Assembly (NCBI RefSeq): GCF_052119585.1
Contig: NZ_JBGQOJ010000018.1
Location: 5,113 to 69,112, forward strand
From: JBGQOJ01 sp052119585
GTDB lineage: Bacteria; Pseudomonadota; Alphaproteobacteria; Rhodobacterales; Rhodobacteraceae
DNA length: 64,000 nt
Direction: 5' to 3'
In this document: positions 60,533 to 64,000 of the stretch, in pieces
How the letters are laid out: each line of letters begins with the position of its first letter
How positions within the stretch are numbered: position 1 is the stretch's first letter
Program-made: the position numbers and the translations under genes
Notes under the pieces: model-generated
Told to the model about the DNA's origin: nothing
The model's database searches: none
What the model saw: only the letters and a program-made list of their open reading frames with translations

Positions 60533-61366
60533 ATGAAAACCCTAGACATTGGCGACCTGAAGGTCGGGAACGACAACCCTTTGACCGTCATCGCGGGGCC
60601 CTGCCAGCTTGAAAGCTTTGACCACGCCATGATGATCGCACGCGTCATGAAAGACGCCTGCGCCGCCGTTGGTGCGCAGTTCGTGTTCAAGGCATCCTAC
60701 GACAAGGCCAACAGAACCTCTTTAGGGGGCATGCGCGGTCTTGGTCTGGAAAAGGGGCTTCAGGTTCTGGCCGATGTGAAGGCCAGTCTGGGCGTTCCGG
60801 TTCTGACCGACATCCACACGGCCGACCAATGCGCCATCGCGGCGCAGGCGGTGGATATCCTGCAAATTCCGGCATTCCTGTGCCGTCAGACCGATCTTTT
60901 GCTGGCAGCCGGCGAAACCGGTGCCGTCATCAACGTGAAAAAGGGGCAGTTTCTGGCCCCCTGGGATATGCCAAACGTCGTGTCCAAGGTGGAAAGCACC
61001 GGCAACACCCGCATCATGTTGACGGAACGCGGCACCAGCTTTGGCTACAACACGCTTGTCGCCGATATGCGCAGTCTGCCGACGATGATGAAAACCGGCT
61101 ATCCGGTGGTGATGGACGCCACCCATTCGGTGCAACAGCCCGGCGGTCAGGGCGGATCCTCGGGTGGCCAGCGCGAATTCGCGCCGGTGATGGCGCGGGC
61201 GGCTGTGTCGCTTGGCATTGCCGCTGTGTTCATTGAAACGCACGAAGCACCTGAAACGGCGCCTTCGGATGGCCCGAACATGATCCCGCTGACCGCGATG
61301 CCTGCCCTGCTGCGGACATTGATGCGGCTTGATGCCGTGGCCAAAGAGGACCCGATCCGACTGTAG
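60533..61366 (+). CDS. kdsA: 3-deoxy-8-phosphooctulonate (KDO-8-P) synthase
   Basis: A 277-residue TIM-barrel enzyme that joins phosphoenolpyruvate to arabinose-5-phosphate to give KDO-8-P, needed for lipopolysaccharide and for the KDO linker of group 2 capsules. The GPCQLES, KASYDKANRTS, DIHTADQC, VKKGQFLAP, DATHSVQQPGG and FIETHEAP motifs are all present. It starts one base after the kpsE stop. The location in the capsule cluster suggests a dedicated supply of KDO for capsule lipid anchors, or it may be the only copy. Confidence 0.97.
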   Translation: MKTLDIGDLKVGNDNPLTVIAGPCQLESFDHAMMIARVMKDACAAVGAQFVFKASYDKANRTSLGGMRGLGLEKGLQVLADVKASLGVPVLTDIHTADQCAIAAQAVDILQIPAFLCRQTDLLLAAGETGAVINVKKGQFLAPWDMPNVVSKVESTGNTRIMLTERGTSFGYNTLVADMRSLPTMMKTGYPVVMDATHSVQQPGGQGGSSGGQREFAPVMARAAVSLGIAAVFIETHEAPETAPSDGPNMIPLTAMPALLRTLMRLDAVAKEDPIRL

Positions 61367-61389
61367 CTTTCAAGAACGGGATTTTATCA

Positions 61390-62874
61390 GTGAACAGACC
61401 TTCACCGGTTGTTACGCCGAACACCTGGGCATTTCTGCGGGACGCGATGATCGCCCCCACAGGGTTTCGCGAATATGATGCGCGCTGGAAGTATCCAGAG
61501 GAAATCAACCTGCCCGGCATGACCGCGCTTGGTCTCGGGCTTGGCACACAGATGTTCGCGCGCGGGATTGCGCCGGTGATCGCGGTCGGAAACGATTACC
61601 GTGATTATTCGCTGTCCATCAAAAACGCGCTGATGCTTGGCCTGATGCAGGCCGGTATTCACGTCAAGGACATCGGCCCCGCCTTGTCGCCCATGGCCTA
61701 TTTCGCACAGTTCCATCTGGATGCGGCAGCCGTAGCGATGGTCACCGCCAGCCATAATCCGAACGGCTGGACAGGTGTCAAAATGGGCTTTGAACGGCCG
61801 CTGACCCATGGCACCGATGACATGGCAGAGCTGCGGGACATCGTGCTGAACGGTCGGGGCGTTCGCCGTGACGGCGGGCGCTATGACTTCGTCAATGGCG
61901 TAAAAGAGGCCTATCTGGACGATCTGGTCGGCGACTTCAAAATGTCGCGCCCGCTCAAGGTTGTCTGTGCGGCGGGCAATGGAACGGCATCTGCCTTTGC
62001 GCCCGAACTTTTTGCGCGGATGGGCGTAGACGTGGTGCCGCTGCACACGAACCTTGACTACACCTTCCCCAACTACAACCCGAACCCCGAAGCGATGGAA
62101 ATGTTGCATGACATGTCCCGTGCCGTGACTGAGTCCGACGCGGATATCGCACTTGGGTTTGATGGTGACGGTGATCGTTGCGGCGTTGTCGACGACGAGG
62201 GCATAGAGATTTTCGCAGATAAGGTCGGCGTCATCATGGCACGCGATCTGGCCAGACTGTACCCCGGCGCCACCTTTGTGGCCGATGTGAAATCTACCGG
62301 CCTTTTCGCCTCTGATCCCGAGCTGAAGAAGCATGGCATCAAGGCGGATTACTGGAAAACCGGCCACAGCCATATGAAGCGGCGGGTCAAGGAGCTCGGG
62401 GCGCTGGCCGGCTTCGAGAAATCGGGCCATTACTTCCTCGCCGAACCGATCGGCCGCGGCTATGATTGCGGCATGCGCGTCGCGGTCGAACTGTGCAAGC
62501 TGATGGACCGCAATCCCGACAAATCCATGTCCGATCTGCGCAAGGCCCTGCCCGTCACCTTTGCAACCCCGACGATGTCGCCCCACTGTCCCGACACGCT
62601 GAAATACGGCGTTCTGGACCGCGTGGTTGCGCAACTGGTCAGGCTGGACACCCTTGCGGGCCGCAAGGTGGAACAGGTCGTTACGGTGAACGGCGCGCGG
62701 GTGATCCTGGACAACGGCGCATGGGGCCTTGTCCGCGCCTCCTCGAACACGCCCAATCTGGTGGTGGTCTGCGAAAGCCCCGAAAGCGACGCCGAGATGC
62801 GCGCAATCTTCGAAGACCTCGATGCGATTCTGCGCACGGAGCCCTCGGTCGGCGACTACGATCAGAAAATCTGA
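61390..62874 (+). CDS. Phosphomannomutase/phosphoglucomutase
   Basis: A 494-residue enzyme of the alpha-D-phosphohexomutase superfamily. The phosphoserine is S121 in VTASHNPNGWTG, the metal loop is GFDGDGDRCGVVDD, the sugar-binding loop is EKSGHYFL (FEKSGHYFLAEP), and the phosphate loop is the C-terminal VRASSNTPNLVV. It interconverts mannose- or glucose-1- and -6-phosphates for sugar nucleotides. The start is GTG at 61390. It follows kdsA by 23 bases and most likely belongs to the capsule operon. Confidence 0.94.
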   Translation: MNRPSPVVTPNTWAFLRDAMIAPTGFREYDARWKYPEEINLPGMTALGLGLGTQMFARGIAPVIAVGNDYRDYSLSIKNALMLGLMQAGIHVKDIGPALSPMAYFAQFHLDAAAVAMVTASHNPNGWTGVKMGFERPLTHGTDDMAELRDIVLNGRGVRRDGGRYDFVNGVKEAYLDDLVGDFKMSRPLKVVCAAGNGTASAFAPELFARMGVDVVPLHTNLDYTFPNYNPNPEAMEMLHDMSRAVTESDADIALGFDGDGDRCGVVDDEGIEIFADKVGVIMARDLARLYPGATFVADVKSTGLFASDPELKKHGIKADYWKTGHSHMKRRVKELGALAGFEKSGHYFLAEPIGRGYDCGMRVAVELCKLMDRNPDKSMSDLRKALPVTFATPTMSPHCPDTLKYGVLDRVVAQLVRLDTLAGRKVEQVVTVNGARVILDNGAWGLVRASSNTPNLVVVCESPESDAEMRAIFEDLDAILRTEPSVGDYDQKI

Positions 62875-63098
62875 CGCGGTGGCGGCCTACGCGCCCTTGA
62901 AACAGTGTTTTCGGCAGGATTTCGGCCAGTGATGAAAGCGCCAATCCCCCGGACCGCCTATGTGGAATGGCCCCGTGCGTTTCCCGTCGCCCACCCCGCC
63001 GACCCCTTGCGAAAAATAACCGCCTGGCCACATGCACTTTTTCCTAGATGGGGGCTTGAACACCGCGCATACTCGTCGTAATTACGCCTCCACACTGT
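62875..63098. other. Intergenic region before tRNA-Gln
   Basis: About 220 bases with no supported gene. It should contain the tRNA promoter and the 3' end of the capsule transcript. No hairpin with a U-run was noted. Confidence 0.4.
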
Positions 63099-63173
63099 TG
63101 GGGTGTAGCCAAGTGGTAAGGCAACGCTTTTTGGTAGCGTGTACCGTAGGTTCGAATCCTACCACCCCAGCCA
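63099..63173 (+). tRNA. tRNA-Gln (anticodon TTG)
   Basis: A complete 75-base cloverleaf with encoded 3' CCA. The acceptor stem TGGGGTG pairs with CACCCCA. The anticodon stem ACGCT/AGCGT holds loop TTTTGGT, giving anticodon TTG for CAA codons. The T arm is TAGGTTCGAATCCTA. Just downstream the sequence character changes, suggesting an integration site at its 3' end. Confidence 0.97.
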
Positions 63174-63333
63174 GTGGTCCCCAGACCTTTGCAGCATAGC
63201 CAGCCCCGTCAGCCGGGAGGTCAATAATGCCCCTAAAAATGCCCCAGTAAATCGAGTGTGCCGAGGGCCAGCGAAGGCCCCCAGCGGGTTTAACGGGTTT
63301 CAGCAGACTGACTTGTCTTCTGCTAGCTCACGG
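63174..63333. other. Possible left end of an integrated element after tRNA-Gln
   Basis: A 160-base non-coding region joining the tRNA 3' end to the minus-strand HNH gene. A short frame from inside the tRNA (63139-63339) is an artefact of the tRNA sequence. An att core would overlap the tRNA 3' end, but the matching copy is not in the window. Confidence 0.35.
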
Positions 63334-63714
63334 TCATAGCAAGCCGAAGTCCAGCCCATTCGCCAACACCTCCCAGTCATCTCGCTTATTGTCCTCCTTA
63401 GAGCCAATCTCGAGGTGGTCCGGGTTAATACAACGGCGATTATGGCAGCGGTGTCGCACCACATCTTCCGTCGTCGCCTCGAGCTGATCCGTGACACAGA
63501 AAACGAACCTGTAAGCCGCCTTCTGTTGCCCCTTGAACCGGACCTTCCTCGGGGTTACCGTCGGCGTCACGATGCAGCCGTTTTGATCCCTTACCGCTTC
63601 CTTCAAAAGCCCCGCGACCCTTTCCAACGCTTCAGGCAAGTGGTTCTCAATAATAAACGACCAATAGTCTGACGAACCGTCAGTCAGTGTGAATTCGATC
63701 GACGTGTCATCCAT
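63334..63714 (-). CDS. HNH endonuclease-like protein
   Basis: A 126-residue protein. The C-terminal part holds a zinc/HNH-type motif VRHRCHNRRCINPDHLEIGSK, as in small phage and homing endonucleases (HxC...CxNPxHL). The N-terminal 75 residues carry no known domain. It is coupled to the gene upstream (overlap in TGATG; GTG 63717 is an alternative start) with GAGGTGATC as ribosome site. It probably belongs to a phage or island; the DNA target is unknown. Confidence 0.78.
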   Translation of the reverse strand: MDDTSIEFTLTDGSSDYWSFIIENHLPEALERVAGLLKEAVRDQNGCIVTPTVTPRKVRFKGQQKAAYRFVFCVTDQLEATTEDVVRHRCHNRRCINPDHLEIGSKEDNKRDDWEVLANGLDFGLL

Positions 63715-64000
63715 CACAAGATCACCTCGAAATCCATCAAGCCACTATCTAGGTTAGCAAGGTTATCAGTCAGTTTCACCTTGGAACCATCTGGTGCAAT
63801 CACCATGCCGCGATCAATGACGAAGCCGGGACGCACCCATATTCCCCGTGCATAGTCCACTCCTCCCCACTTCACTTTGGACTTGGTCCACCCCAGTTCG
63901 GGCATCATGTGTTTGACCGAATTGAGAGGTGGCTCGGTTTGTTTGAACAGGTTCCGTGGGTTCCTTAAGTGGATTTCCGCCTTGGTTACGCTGCCACCAA
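63714..64000 (-). CDS. Partial unknown gene of the putative island (5' end outside window)
   Basis: The minus-strand frame is open from the window edge to the stop at 63714, at least 95 codons, so the ATG at 63908 may be internal. The visible protein has LRNPRNLFKQTEPPLNSVKH, then MMPELGWTKSKVKWGGVDYA and ends LTDNLANLDSGLMDFEVIL. I do not recognise a domain. It directly precedes the HNH gene with overlapping stop and start codons, so they form one operon. Confidence 0.6.
   Translation of the reverse strand, partial: GGSVTKAEIHLRNPRNLFKQTEPPLNSVKHMMPELGWTKSKVKWGGVDYARGIWVRPGFVIDRGMVIAPDGSKVKLTDNLANLDSGLMDFEVIL

Noticed and set aside
61402..62634. 410-codon minus-strand frame
   Set aside because: Antisense to the phosphomannomutase gene.
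63139..63339. 66-codon frame starting inside tRNA-Gln
   Set aside because: Begins within the tRNA and has no ribosome site.

Overview
The window is chromosomal DNA from an alphaproteobacterium, most likely a marine Rhodobacterales (Roseobacter-group) species. The evidence is moderately high GC, a class I lysyl-tRNA synthetase, an NDUFS4-type accessory complex I subunit, a tandem glycine riboswitch in front of gcvTHP, the mreBCD-mrdA-rodA cluster, an Mrp-type antiporter cluster, a KpsT/KpsE capsule exporter, and intergenic elements with a GAGTATTT/GATATTT core followed by GAAGA-type sequence between convergent genes. The genus cannot be fixed from sequence alone.

Layout. 1-1.2 kb: the 3' end of a hybrid histidine kinase (REC + Hpt) and tRNA-Arg(TCT). 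1.3-9.9 kb: a complex I accessory subunit, uvrB, a membrane-anchored NYN nuclease, a secreted rhodanese, an ABM protein divergent from a PPOX-fold protein, a large beta-helix protein and two small unknowns. 10-21.5 kb: lysK, a TerB-like protein, a PBP4-type carboxypeptidase, an EamA exporter, nadD, an AGCS amino-acid symporter with a universal stress protein, ettA, and a head-to-head HupE-like/DUF4198 pair. 21.7-31.8 kb: a DEAD-box helicase, a DUF2254 membrane protein, the riboswitch-controlled glycine cleavage operon, a gamma-glutamylcyclotransferase and gltX. 31.9-40.2 kb: an MBL hydrolase, an MFS exporter, a BKACE enzyme, an odd AT-richer orphan gene, nadE, a secreted MORN-repeat protein and an SDR.

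40.2-50.2 kb: leuA behind a leucine-rich leader peptide, then the cell-elongation operon mreB-mreC-mreD-mrdA-rodA with a GhrA-like reductase, opposed by an sseB-UDG pair. 50.2-57.9 kb: a ten-gene minus-strand operon for a multisubunit cation/proton antiporter. It runs E-F-G-(MbhD/E)-B-C-D like the antiporter module of archaeal membrane-bound hydrogenases, and carries two extra proton-channel subunits and an unrecognised small membrane protein. 58.3-62.9 kb: capsule export and precursor genes (kpsT, kpsE, kdsA, phosphomannomutase). 63.1-64 kb: tRNA-Gln(TTG) followed by an HNH protein and a truncated unknown gene, which look like the start of an integrated element.

Most of the window is ordinary core genome. 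The points most worth a second look are the Mbh-ordered antiporter operon with three channel subunits and its unknown 125-aa member; the leuA leader; the palindromic elements at convergent junctions; three convergent gene pairs that share a palindromic stop site; two divergent genes whose start codons overlap in one CATG; the orphan gene at 35.4 kb; and the tRNA-Gln island edge.
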